Assembly: GCA_902780505.1 (NCBI GenBank)
Contig: CACZFN010000005.1
Location: 1 to 64,000, forward strand
DNA: 64,000 nt
Direction: 5' to 3'
Origin: an uncultured Ruminococcus sp.
GTDB taxonomy: Bacteria; Bacillota; Clostridia; Oscillospirales; Ruminococcaceae
Notes under the pieces: generated by a model
What the model was told of the DNA's origin: nothing
Databases searched by the model: none
Seen by the model: the letters and a program-made list of their open reading frames with translations, nothing else
Translations under genes and position numbers: made by a program
Shown here: piece by piece, positions 53,552 to 61,344 of the stretch
Layout: each line of letters begins with the position of its first letter
Position numbering within the stretch: position 1 is the first letter of the stretch

Positions 53552-53779
53552 TTATACGCCCAGATGCTTTTCAAATACTGCCATGATTTCTTCGACACGC
53601 TTATCGCAAATACCCTTGATCTGACGGAGATCTTTCTCAACCTCCCGGAGATCGATGGACTTGCCGTCTTTCTCCAGCAATCCGTCAGTGTAGCGCATCA
53701 GGAAGGCTTGAAGCTCCTCACAACTCATTTTCTTTATCGCACTATAGGTGTCTCGGTCGATAATCTTCAGTTTTGCCAT
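53552..53779 (-). CDS. Small conserved-looking protein of unknown function
   Basis: A 75-residue charged helical protein beginning MAKLKIIDRDTYSAIKKMS. The balanced charge and lack of membrane segments suggest a soluble protein. A TATAAT-like box lies ~50 bases upstream on the minus strand. I cannot assign a family; similar short proteins occur in mobile regions. Its divergent neighbour is the R-M operon. Confidence 0.5.
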   Translation of the reverse strand: MAKLKIIDRDTYSAIKKMSCEELQAFLMRYTDGLLEKDGKSIDLREVEKDLRQIKGICDKRVEEIMAVFEKHLGV

Positions 53780-53920
53780 AGAATACAGTTTTTTTATTAT
53801 TCCGTGCGATTTTTTATTTGCGTTTTTTTAATTATAACATAATTATGCTGGAAAATCAATATTTCGATTGCAGATATAAGTGTTAAGAATAAAATGTTTG
53901 ACGATAATAATGAAGTTGCC

Positions 53921-53949
53921 TTGACTAAATAACGTAATTATGCTATAAT
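53921..53949 (+). promoter_or_regulatory. Promoter of the R-M operon
   Basis: TTGACT (53921-53926), 17-base spacer, TATAAT (53944-53949) with an extended TG. Confidence 0.85.
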
Positions 53950-53955
53950 GAATAT

Positions 53956-53981
53956 AATTCAGGCCGAATCTGGCCTGAATT
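53956..53981. promoter_or_regulatory. Perfect inverted repeat at the R-M operon start
   Basis: AATTCAGGCC and GGCCTGAATT (10-base arms, 6-base spacer) begin seven bases after the -10 box. The position fits an operator, perhaps for the small AbrB-like protein encoded next, or a leader hairpin. Confidence 0.65.
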
Positions 53982-54009
53982 CAGGAGGAACTATACGGAG
54001 AATAACGAA

Positions 54010-54186
54010 GTGCTTTTAGAAAGAAATATGTTGCAAAAAGATTTACGAATTCGTCTGCCAAAGCAGATATTAACCAATCTTAATATTACTATTGGTAAAG
54101 AGTTAGATATTTATATTGACACTCTTAAACAAGAAATCATAATTCGTAAAAGCAAAGAAACCGTTAATAATACACAGAAAGTATAA
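54010..54186 (+). CDS. Small AbrB/MazE-like DNA-binding protein
   Basis: A 58-residue protein that starts with GTG nine bases after GGAG (53997-54000); an ATG at 54028 is possible. It reads KDLRIRLPKQILTNLNITIG and then KELDIYIDTLKQEIIIRK, the swapped-hairpin SpoVT-AbrB fold with the R-x-x-x-P-K motif. Such proteins are transcription regulators or antitoxins. It is the first gene of the operon, before two DNA methyltransferases, so it may control the restriction-modification genes in the way C proteins do. No toxin gene is adjacent. Confidence 0.78.
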   Translation: MLLERNMLQKDLRIRLPKQILTNLNITIGKELDIYIDTLKQEIIIRKSKETVNNTQKV

Positions 54187-54209
54187 TTGTTAGAGGTGAT
54201 AAAAAGTAA

Positions 54210-54995
54210 ATGATACTTGACCACATTTTTAACTCTACAAGTGAGAATATGTCCGATATCCCGGATGAATCTGTTGATCTTGTAGTTACATCACCTCCAT
54301 ATAACATCGACATTCAATACGGAAATAAAACTGAAAAAGGCAGCATTCTTGAAAGCAAAGGAATAAAATATGCCGATAAAATGGATGAAGAAGATTATAG
54401 AAAAATGCTTCTATCCGTTTTCTCCGAATGCAAACGAGTAATTAAGAAAAATGGATCAGCATGGGTTAACATAAAGAATAGATATGATAACGGAATTGTT
54501 ATTCCTCCATTTTGGCTTCTTGAGATGTTTCAAGATATGTATCTGAAAAACCTTATAGTCTGGAATTTCGACTGGGGTGGTTCAACAAACAAACGCTTTG
54601 CACCCAGATATGAATTTGTATTTTGGTTTGTTAAAGACAAGAATGATTATACATTTAATCTTGATGACATTAAAATTCCAGCTCTAAACTATAGGCCGGA
54701 TAGATATAAAAGTCAATTAAAGAACCCAACGGATGTTTGGCGTATTTCCATGGTTTCTGGTAATTTTGAGGAAAGAACATCTCATCCTGCTCAATATCCT
54801 GAAGAATTGATTGAACGAATTGTTCTTGCTGGAACAAATAAAGGTGATATTGTTTTAGATCCTTTTATGGGAAGCGGCACATCTGCAGTTGTGGCAAAAA
54901 AACTCGGCAGACATTATCTTGGCTATGAAACTGTTCCGGAATATTGCCAAATTGCTGAAGAGCGCTTATCAAGAGTTTCGGAGGATAGAGTATAA
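54210..54995 (+). CDS. Site-specific DNA methyltransferase, beta class, first of pair
   Basis: A 261-residue amino-methyltransferase (N6-adenine or N4-cytosine). Motif order is beta: catalytic TSPPYN at residues 27-32 first and the SAM motif DPFMGSGT at 217-224 last. A small target-recognition region lies between. Codon use is AT-richer than in the housekeeping genes nearby. It is followed after two bases by a second methyltransferase of the same length. Two methyltransferases plus nuclease genes suggest a non-palindromic target with one enzyme per strand. Confidence 0.93.
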   Translation: MILDHIFNSTSENMSDIPDESVDLVVTSPPYNIDIQYGNKTEKGSILESKGIKYADKMDEEDYRKMLLSVFSECKRVIKKNGSAWVNIKNRYDNGIVIPPFWLLEMFQDMYLKNLIVWNFDWGGSTNKRFAPRYEFVFWFVKDKNDYTFNLDDIKIPALNYRPDRYKSQLKNPTDVWRISMVSGNFEERTSHPAQYPEELIERIVLAGTNKGDIVLDPFMGSGTSAVVAKKLGRHYLGYETVPEYCQIAEERLSRVSEDRV

Positions 54996-54997
54996 TA

Positions 54998-55783
54998 ATG
55001 AGTGAGATCTTTTATAAGATTGGTGATTGTAGAGAGCTTTTGAAAGATGTACCAAGTCAATCAGTAAAACTGGTGGTAACATCACCGCCATATAATATTG
55101 GTAAGCCTTATGGAAAGTATTCTGATAAGATGCCACTTGAAGAATGGAAAGAACTAATCAGAGCTGTAACAAAAGAAGTGTATAGAATATTGACACCAGA
55201 TGGAAGCTTCTTTTTAAACCTTTCTCCTGTTCCATATGGAAAGGATAAAGAAATCCTGCCTTTGCCGTTCATCGGGTATGAAATCATGCAGGAGTGTGGA
55301 TTACACCTGAGAAACATGATAACATGGACTTTTAACAATATGCAGAATTGTACAAACAGATTATCAGGTCGATATGAGAATATCCTATGGGGAGTGAAAG
55401 ACCTGAGTAACTATGTTTTCAATTTAGATGATATTCGTATTCCATATATAACCCAAAACGATAAACGTCTTGAAGGTGGAAAAGGCAGAAATCCTACAGA
55501 TGTATGGTATTTTGACCGTGTAAACAACATGACAAAAAAGAAGCTTGGCTTACAGCATCCTACTGTATATCCGCTTCCAATGATCATGAGGATTCTGCAA
55601 ATGTCAAGCAATCCGGGGGATACAATACTCGATCCTTTTTTAGGCAGTGGATCTTCACTTGTGGCGGCCAAACTGCTTGACAGAAACGGAATAGGATTTG
55701 AATTGGATGCAAAGTATGTTGACGAAATTGAAATGAGATTAGCACAAGAAGGGGTAAGACAATTATCTCTTTTTGAGAATTGA
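54998..55783 (+). CDS. Site-specific DNA methyltransferase, beta class, second of pair
   Basis: A 261-residue paralogue of the previous gene with TSPPYN near residue 29 and DPFLGSGSS near residue 220. Outside the motifs the two differ, mainly in the middle, consistent with different target strands. The shared phrase YVFNLDDIRIP / YTFNLDDIKIP shows common origin. It ends one base from the nuclease gene's ribosome site. Confidence 0.93.
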   Translation: MSEIFYKIGDCRELLKDVPSQSVKLVVTSPPYNIGKPYGKYSDKMPLEEWKELIRAVTKEVYRILTPDGSFFLNLSPVPYGKDKEILPLPFIGYEIMQECGLHLRNMITWTFNNMQNCTNRLSGRYENILWGVKDLSNYVFNLDDIRIPYITQNDKRLEGGKGRNPTDVWYFDRVNNMTKKKLGLQHPTVYPLPMIMRILQMSSNPGDTILDPFLGSGSSLVAAKLLDRNGIGFELDAKYVDEIEMRLAQEGVRQLSLFEN

Positions 55784-55791
55784 GGAAATGT

Positions 55792-56562
55792 ATGTTATAT
55801 CAAGAATTATTAGATTCATGTCGTGATCGCTTTGATGAATTTTTTCAAAACGTACCTATTTTTCATAATCAGTTCAGGTGGAATGAATATAATAATGCCT
55901 GCTACCAATTGATGTATTCTGAATATTTGGAAGATAGTATTGCCACCGTAAAAGAATTGAAATCAAAAATTCCGGAACTCACAGACTTGTGTAAGCAATG
56001 CGGTTCCTTCTTCATTCCAGCAAGAAATAAGAGCCTTCCCAAATATGATGTAATAATGGGACAACAGCACGAAGAAGCTCTTATGAAATATCTTTCACAG
56101 AAGCTTAATACTGAAGTATGCCGTGCTGATCTTGAAGATCGCAGTATGCCTGATTGTAAAGTATTAAAGTCTGATGGCACAGTGGCTGCTTATTTTGAAG
56201 TGAAGTTTCATGGAGCCCCGTTTGTTTGCGCGTTGCAAAAGACCGGAAGGTATTGTTATGAAGGAAGTGCCACACTGGATTATAAAAAAATAGAAAAACA
56301 ACTTGGAATAATCGAAGGATTAGAGGCCCCGGTATTCTATGTTCATTGGATTGAATATCCATGCTTAAAAGGTGTATTCTACGAGACAAGTGATCAGGTT
56401 AAGCAATACATTGCTGAACAACATGAAACATTTGAAAGAGAAAAACGTGAAGGCGATGAAATGAAATCAGCTAAAGCTGTCTATTTGAAAAAGATGTATT
56501 CTCCACTTCTGCAAATGAAAGACTTTGAGTCTTTTGTTACGGAATTAAGTGCCTTACTTTAA
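55792..56562 (+). CDS. Candidate restriction endonuclease, PD-(D/E)XK type
   Basis: A 256-residue protein with no wide family that I recognise. It has a PD-(D/E)XK site: Pro120-Asp121 in MPDCKVL, a turn (SDGT), then Glu136-Val137-Lys138 in YFEVKFHG. The second half has PVFYVHWIEYP and VFYETSDQVKQYI, also seen in the next gene. The ATG at 55792 follows GAGGAAATGT. Position after two methyltransferases makes it the likely cutting subunit of the restriction-modification system. Confidence 0.8.
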   Translation: MLYQELLDSCRDRFDEFFQNVPIFHNQFRWNEYNNACYQLMYSEYLEDSIATVKELKSKIPELTDLCKQCGSFFIPARNKSLPKYDVIMGQQHEEALMKYLSQKLNTEVCRADLEDRSMPDCKVLKSDGTVAAYFEVKFHGAPFVCALQKTGRYCYEGSATLDYKKIEKQLGIIEGLEAPVFYVHWIEYPCLKGVFYETSDQVKQYIAEQHETFEREKREGDEMKSAKAVYLKKMYSPLLQMKDFESFVTELSALL

Positions 56563-56578
56563 TTGAGAGGTGTTTAAT

Positions 56579-57112
56579 ATGAGTGGTCAAGAATTCATTT
56601 CTTTCTGTTGCTCTCCTACTATGCAACTTCCTTTGGTTATGGATAATGCTGATATCTGTACTTCTGATACTGGCATTATCGACTATTTCATTCAGTACAT
56701 GAAAACGAAATACAAAATTAATATCGTGGCATGGGTGCCATCATCGTGTGCGTATCCCAATTATATGTTTCTTGGCGGCGATAGAGGAATCTTAGCATAT
56801 ATTTCATTTCGATATATTCATTCTCCTTCAAGTATTACATCAGAGGATATAAGTTGGGAAAGCAAAGAGGTCCTGAAAACAGTTCGTGCAGCTACTTCAC
56901 AATTGGACAGGCCCGTATTCTATATTTATCTTATAAATACAGCGGATCGCATCGGAATATACTTTGAAACAGATGAACAGATTCGAGACCGTTGGTTATC
57001 AACCGGTTTTTCATCTGATATTTACACGCCTGTCACAGCAGAAATGGGAGATTTTCAAAACCTATTATCAATTTTACTTGATTTAAAGCGTAACAGTGTA
57101 AAGGTTTCATAA
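56579..57112 (+). CDS. Nuclease-like protein with all PD-(D/E)XK residues replaced
   Basis: A 177-residue paralogue of the upstream nuclease. The aligned segment reads YPNYMFLGGDRGILAYISFR: Asp is Asn61, Glu is Ser76 and Lys is Arg78. The flanking strands match (AYISFRYI with AYFEVKFH; PVFYIYLIN with PVFYVHWIE; IYFETDEQIRDRW with VFYETSDQVKQYI). The N-terminal ~60 residues are shorter. It is therefore probably inactive and may be a partner or specificity subunit of a heterodimer. The ATG at 56579 follows GAGAGGTG. Confidence 0.78.
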   Translation: MSGQEFISFCCSPTMQLPLVMDNADICTSDTGIIDYFIQYMKTKYKINIVAWVPSSCAYPNYMFLGGDRGILAYISFRYIHSPSSITSEDISWESKEVLKTVRAATSQLDRPVFYIYLINTADRIGIYFETDEQIRDRWLSTGFSSDIYTPVTAEMGDFQNLLSILLDLKRNSVKVS

Positions 57113-57117
57113 TATGT

Positions 57118-57165
57118 AATATAGCAAGAGCAGCTGCCTTATCGGACAGCTGCTCTTGCTATATT
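57118..57165. terminator. Strong bidirectional terminator
   Basis: A 19-base-pair perfect stem (57118-57136 with 57147-57165) and 10-base loop between the convergent R-M and TGT-like genes. Confidence 0.93.
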
Positions 57166-58525
57166 AAAGATGCTCAGAGATATATTTCAGCCCAAGGAAC
57201 AGTTTGCTGGGATAAGCTGCTGAAAAGGCATGGATATCTGTATAGTTAGGGAGAATTTCACATAGTTTACGGTGTTGCATTACTGCATGAAGGCCTATCA
57301 ACTGTCTGCTATAATAATTTGCTTCTGAGTTTGTTGATTTCATGGAATACAGTTGCTTTATATTGTGTACTGTCTGAGCCTGCAAACAAGCAGGACAACC
57401 ACATAAAGGCATATCGTCAGGGACTTCGTTCAATTTTATATATCCGGTTTTTTCAAATCTCATGCTATTATCTATATTGATTCCGCCCATAAAGAATTTA
57501 CTGAAACCTACTTTAGATGGAGTTGGATCGAATACAATTCTTGTTGATTCATCACTGCCGTCGCCAACACGTCTAACGGGAGAGGCGGCATCAAAAGATG
57601 TGGCACCACAGTAATAATTGAGTGCAATGTTATTATATCCGCCACATCCTAAAGCATGAATCGGCCTATCTCCAACGAGTTCTCTGACAATTTTGCTTGC
57701 TCTTGCAGGGACGATAGTTTCTATAAACCCACGTTTTCCTATTCGTGATAGATTTATATTATTGTACCAACTTGGATCTACTTGTTTATAGCTTGCAACA
57801 CCGCCAAGAGCAAAGCCCCAAAAGTGAGCATTATACTGTTCTTCCAAGCTAAGATTATATTTTGTGTTTTCGGAATATTCTGCGGGGGTATCACCATGTA
57901 CTGTCGCTAAAACATAAGGATAGAAATCGGGATGCTCTTTGATGTACTTAACTGTAAGTTCAAGCAAAGCATTATTGATATCATTTTTATCAAGCGAAGC
58001 AAGAAATCTCACGAGTCTTGGATTTTTCTTCTCTCCGTCTTTTTCTGTGTATTTGCCGCCTAAATCAAACCCGACAACAATATCGCACTTGATTCTATCT
58101 GCAAAATCATAATATTCAGCGGCAGCTTCAAGAATCCTCTCTCTGAATAAGGCGAGATTGTAATCTACTGACTCTGCAATCTGCTTCATAATATTGTAAG
58201 CACCAGAATCAAGAAGAAACACTTTCTGATTAAAATTATAATCTGGAGAAGAATAGCCACGATAAATCTCACCCTTCTTTATTAAAGAAGCGCGAATGTA
58301 ATTGTACAAGTCACCAACAGTATTGAAGCGTCCGATTTCGTCGAATAGTTTACTGCTAAACGTATGCGGGAATGAATTGTTGATATAGAAGTAATTGATT
58401 AAAGCAGGTGTATTACCGGTTAACTCTGCGTAAACAATTTCTCTGTCTTTGTCACCGTTTCCGCCGCCATAATTGTAAACCTGAAAGAAAGATGGGACTG
58501 GTAGATCTTTTCCGTGAACATTCAT
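57164..58525 (-). CDS. tRNA-guanine-transglycosylase-like protein (TGT/DpdA-like)
   Basis: A 453-residue protein with the TGT barrel landmarks: LLDSGAYN with the substrate Asp at ~106, CDIVVGFDLGGKY near 148, HFWGFALGGVASY near 235, and the nucleophile-region SFDAASPVR with Asp at ~312. A TGT-type zinc site follows (CGCPAC at 375-380 and a later His, 387 or 413). The usual VQGG loop is replaced by ATVHGD, so the substrate likely differs from queuine-tRNA. DpdA proteins that put 7-deazaguanine into DNA share this kind of change. The ATG at 58525 follows AAGGAGG. No queuosine or other dpd gene is nearby. Confidence 0.8.
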   Translation of the reverse strand: MNVHGKDLPVPSFFQVYNYGGGNGDKDREIVYAELTGNTPALINYFYINNSFPHTFSSKLFDEIGRFNTVGDLYNYIRASLIKKGEIYRGYSSPDYNFNQKVFLLDSGAYNIMKQIAESVDYNLALFRERILEAAAEYYDFADRIKCDIVVGFDLGGKYTEKDGEKKNPRLVRFLASLDKNDINNALLELTVKYIKEHPDFYPYVLATVHGDTPAEYSENTKYNLSLEEQYNAHFWGFALGGVASYKQVDPSWYNNINLSRIGKRGFIETIVPARASKIVRELVGDRPIHALGCGGYNNIALNYYCGATSFDAASPVRRVGDGSDESTRIVFDPTPSKVGFSKFFMGGINIDNSMRFEKTGYIKLNEVPDDMPLCGCPACLQAQTVHNIKQLYSMKSTNSEANYYSRQLIGLHAVMQHRKLCEILPNYTDIHAFSAAYPSKLFLGLKYISEHL

Positions 58526-58612
58526 AATAAACCTCCTTAGTAATGCTCTGTTGTTGTCCGTGCCATCTGTCAAAATGTTACTGTATGTCACAGCTTTTCC
58601 GTCTATGTAATA

Positions 58613-58641
58613 ATTTTATCACACTTGTGTGAAATAGTAAA
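58613..58641 (-). promoter_or_regulatory. Promoter of the TGT-like gene with palindrome in its spacer
   Basis: Minus-strand TTTACT (58636-58641), 17-base spacer, TAAAAT (58613-58618) with an extended TG. A perfect 14-base palindrome, TCACACTTGTGTGA (58619-58632), fills the spacer and would block polymerase if bound. Confidence 0.65.
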
Positions 58642-58673
58642 GACCTTTTTCAGATTTCACTAATAAAAGAGGA

Positions 58674-58712
58674 AGGCTCTGCAAGTATCAGTTTAATACT
58701 AAAGCAGAGCCT
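58674..58712. repeat. Stem-loop upstream of the TGT-like gene
   Basis: AGGCTCTGC and AGTAT pair with ATACT and GCAGAGCCT. There is no T-run; role unknown. Confidence 0.45.
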
Positions 58713-58914
58713 ATACATATAATTATTAAACTCTAAAAAAATATATATCTTCAAGCTTTCACAGAGGATATATATACTGATATTGGCAGGATACATTCTT
58801 CTCTAAACGCCAAATGCCTTCATATTTTGTTATAGATGTCTCTAACTCATTTCACATTTTCAATTCACGAAGAGAATATAAATACACTGCAAGGTTTAGG
58901 CGAATATAGCGTTT

Positions 58915-58989
58915 TTAAGTGATTGTCCCTTCGTCCAGATCTGACATCTGCTCAAATATGAAATCCAAGTATTCTTTGCTCGATGCCAT
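58915..58989 (-). pseudogene. N-terminal remnant of a TfoX-domain protein
   Basis: A 24-codon frame reads MASSKEYLDFIFEQMSDLDE and then stops. This is the usual start of TfoX N-terminal domain proteins, which continue ~80 residues further; here no continuation is found. It lies in the 58526-59200 gap, otherwise without genes. Confidence 0.5.
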
Positions 58990-59030
58990 ATAACAATTTT
59001 TTAAACATCTATCTCGAACACTCAACACCC

Positions 59031-59087
59031 CTGACATCTAATCCACAGCTTCAACTATGTGACATCCAATCCGGCAACTCAACTCTC
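59031..59087 (-). repeat. Right copy of the ~60-base sequence flanking the R-M island
   Basis: Same orientation as 53190-53252. It lies ~113 bases downstream of the rlmD stop; the left copy lies ~110 bases downstream of a stop ending an RlmD-like tail. Confidence 0.5.
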
Positions 59088-59200
59088 ACACTTTTTTCTC
59101 AAAGCCGCCATAGATAAGTTACCGAGAAGCGTTCGTCCTGCCAAATGCCAAATCTGCTCGATCACCCGAAAACCGCAGTATTACCGGGCTTTTGTGGCTA

Positions 59201-60370
59201 TTACCCTTTGACCTTTGACATCAATACTATCGTTTCCACATGCGGTGTCCTCGGGAACATATCAAACGGCATAATAACTTCAGCGCAGTATCCGGCGCTT
59301 TTAAGTACCCTGAGATCTCTTGCGAGCGTGTCGGGCGCACATGAAATGTATATGACCTGCTTTGGCGAAAGCTCACACAGTGCATTAAGGAACGCCCTGC
59401 TTGCCCCGGCACGCGGGGGATCAAGAATGACAGAATCGATGTGAGTACGATTTTTTACACAGTCAATCATAAGATCTTTAGAATCACAGCAAAAGAATTC
59501 AGCGTTCTGAATATTATTGATTTTGGCATTTTTTCGTGCGTCTTTTACAGCAGATGATACAATTTCAGCGCCGTACAATTTTTTGGTCTTTTCACTGCAT
59601 ATAAGACCGATCGTACCCGTACCACAATATGCATCAAGGAGTGTGTCACATGGCTTTAGTAATTCTTTTGCGGCAGAATATAACCTTTCGGCCTGAACAG
59701 GGTTCACCTGCATAAAGGATCTTGGCGATATGCAAAAACGTTTGCCGCAGATAATATCCTCTATATAACCTTTCCCGAAAAGAATAATATCCCTGTCACC
59801 AAGTGAAAGAGGCAGGGGAGAACTGCATATATTCTGAACGCAAGTGCTGATGTACGGAAAATTGGTCTTTAAAGCAGTCGTAAGCGCGTTTTTGTTTTTA
59901 AGTTCTGCCCTTGGCGTTACGATACAAAGGAGCACTTCGCCTGTCCTATGCGCTGTTCTTATGAGTATCTGCCTGATGTCTCCGCGCCCGGTTTTATGGT
60001 CAAATGGGGCGTATTTAAGCTTTCCGAGCACATCTGCTATCTTGTATGCAAGTTCACTTGCACGCTTGTCCTCCAAAGCGCAACTGCGAACGGGTATACA
60101 CCCTCCGCTGTTTGACTTGTATACGCCGCTCAGTAATACTTTATTGTCCGCTTTTTTGAACACGCGGGATACTTTAGATCTATATCCGTAAGGCGTTTCC
60201 ATAGCCGCTATCGGTGCGACTTTTCCAAACCTTGAAAGCAGCAGATTTACTTTTGTCTGCTTTCTTTCAAGTTCTTTCATGTAAGGGATATCATACCCGC
60301 AGCCACCGCAGCTTTTAAACTTGCTGCATTTGAAACCACCGCCGTTAAGATATGTTATATTCTGTTTCAT
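59201..60370 (-). CDS. rlmD: 23S rRNA (uracil-C5)-methyltransferase, RlmD/TrmA family
   Basis: A 389-residue m5U methyltransferase. It has an N-terminal iron-sulfur cysteine cluster (CSKFKSCGGC), the RNA-binding FMQVNPVQAERLY, the SAM loop DAYCGTGTIGL, DPPRAG and the catalytic cysteine in YISCAPDTLARDL, with HVETIVLM at the end. It is shorter than E. coli RlmD and lacks an N-terminal TRAM domain. Target U1939 or U747 cannot be decided. It overlaps the dnaI-like gene by four bases. Confidence 0.9.
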   Translation of the reverse strand: MKQNITYLNGGGFKCSKFKSCGGCGYDIPYMKELERKQTKVNLLLSRFGKVAPIAAMETPYGYRSKVSRVFKKADNKVLLSGVYKSNSGGCIPVRSCALEDKRASELAYKIADVLGKLKYAPFDHKTGRGDIRQILIRTAHRTGEVLLCIVTPRAELKNKNALTTALKTNFPYISTCVQNICSSPLPLSLGDRDIILFGKGYIEDIICGKRFCISPRSFMQVNPVQAERLYSAAKELLKPCDTLLDAYCGTGTIGLICSEKTKKLYGAEIVSSAVKDARKNAKINNIQNAEFFCCDSKDLMIDCVKNRTHIDSVILDPPRAGASRAFLNALCELSPKQVIYISCAPDTLARDLRVLKSAGYCAEVIMPFDMFPRTPHVETIVLMSKVKG

Positions 60371-61344
60371 ATATTTGCATTACTGCCCTTCATTTTCATA
60401 TCTATCCGTATATCCCTGCCTTCAAATTTGACAGGAGTAAAACACCCAAGTATCCTTGAAAAAATACGCTCATTATACATTTTCTTTATTTCACCTATGC
60501 TGAGGTTCGTGGAGATCAGCAAAGGCTTTTCATTGTTGATGCGCTGGTTTAAAATATTATAAAGTGCAGCTTCTGTAAAGTTTGTCTTGAACTCAGCCCC
60601 CAAGTCATCTATTATAAGCAGATCACAGCTGCTTATCGTGGCAAGGGTATCAGTGTCTGCCCGCCCGAAGTTCTCATTTTCAAGCCTTTTGAACATCTCA
60701 AAAGCAGACATGAATGCGACAACATATCCGTGTTCTGTCAGCGTCTTTGCAATACATGAACTGACCAAAGTTTTACCCGTACCCGTTCCGCCGATCAAAA
60801 GCATTGACTGCGTTGTTTCACAGCTGAAGTTTTCGGCATAGTTTTTTAAATAGAGAAAATTATTACCCATTTTTGTTTTGACGCTGTCAGGGTAGATGTC
60901 AGTTTTTAATTCATCAAAACTGTGCAGCTTTATTGAAAGCAAGCTGTTAAGCTGTTTTGCAGCATATTTTTTAAGCAGATCAGTGTAGCATTTACAGTTC
61001 TTACCCTCAACAGCACCAGTGTCCTTGCATAATGGGCAAAAATAATGTACAGTTAAAAAATCCTCACCATAGCCCTTTTCTTTTAGAAATCTGCGTTCAA
61101 GTTCCTGCGACCGTCTGTTTTCCTGCTCTATCTGTCTTAGTGCCTCCTGCGGGTTTCCTCCTTTGCCGAGTATCTGTAAGCTCAGCTTGAAAAAAGTATT
61201 GCGCACCTGTTGTTCAAGCTCGTATATTTCAGGTTCTTTTATGCGTATAAGCATCAGGTTTTGTTCGTATTTTTCCTGTGCTTTTTGCTGTCTTTCAGTC
61301 AGTTCATTCTGCGCTGCATCTATTACTTCCTTTGGGTACCCCAT
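60367..61344 (-). CDS. Helicase loader ATPase, DnaC/DnaI type
   Basis: A 325-residue AAA+ ATPase. An N-terminal helical region and a cysteine motif (CPLCKDTGAVEGKNCKC, like the zinc-binding part of DnaI) precede Walker A GGTGTGKT near residue 190 and Walker B LLIIDDLGAEF near 250. It should load replicative helicase at forks. It directly follows the DnaD-like gene; the two form a Firmicutes-type primosome module. Confidence 0.9.
   Translation of the reverse strand: MGYPKEVIDAAQNELTERQQKAQEKYEQNLMLIRIKEPEIYELEQQVRNTFFKLSLQILGKGGNPQEALRQIEQENRRSQELERRFLKEKGYGEDFLTVHYFCPLCKDTGAVEGKNCKCYTDLLKKYAAKQLNSLLSIKLHSFDELKTDIYPDSVKTKMGNNFLYLKNYAENFSCETTQSMLLIGGTGTGKTLVSSCIAKTLTEHGYVVAFMSAFEMFKRLENENFGRADTDTLATISSCDLLIIDDLGAEFKTNFTEAALYNILNQRINNEKPLLISTNLSIGEIKKMYNERIFSRILGCFTPVKFEGRDIRIDMKMKGSNANI

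Noticed and set aside
54010-54186. A possible frameshift in the small AbrB-like gene
   Set aside because: A first reading seemed to have an extra A near 54060. Careful recounting shows CCA AAG with three A and a continuous 59-codon frame.
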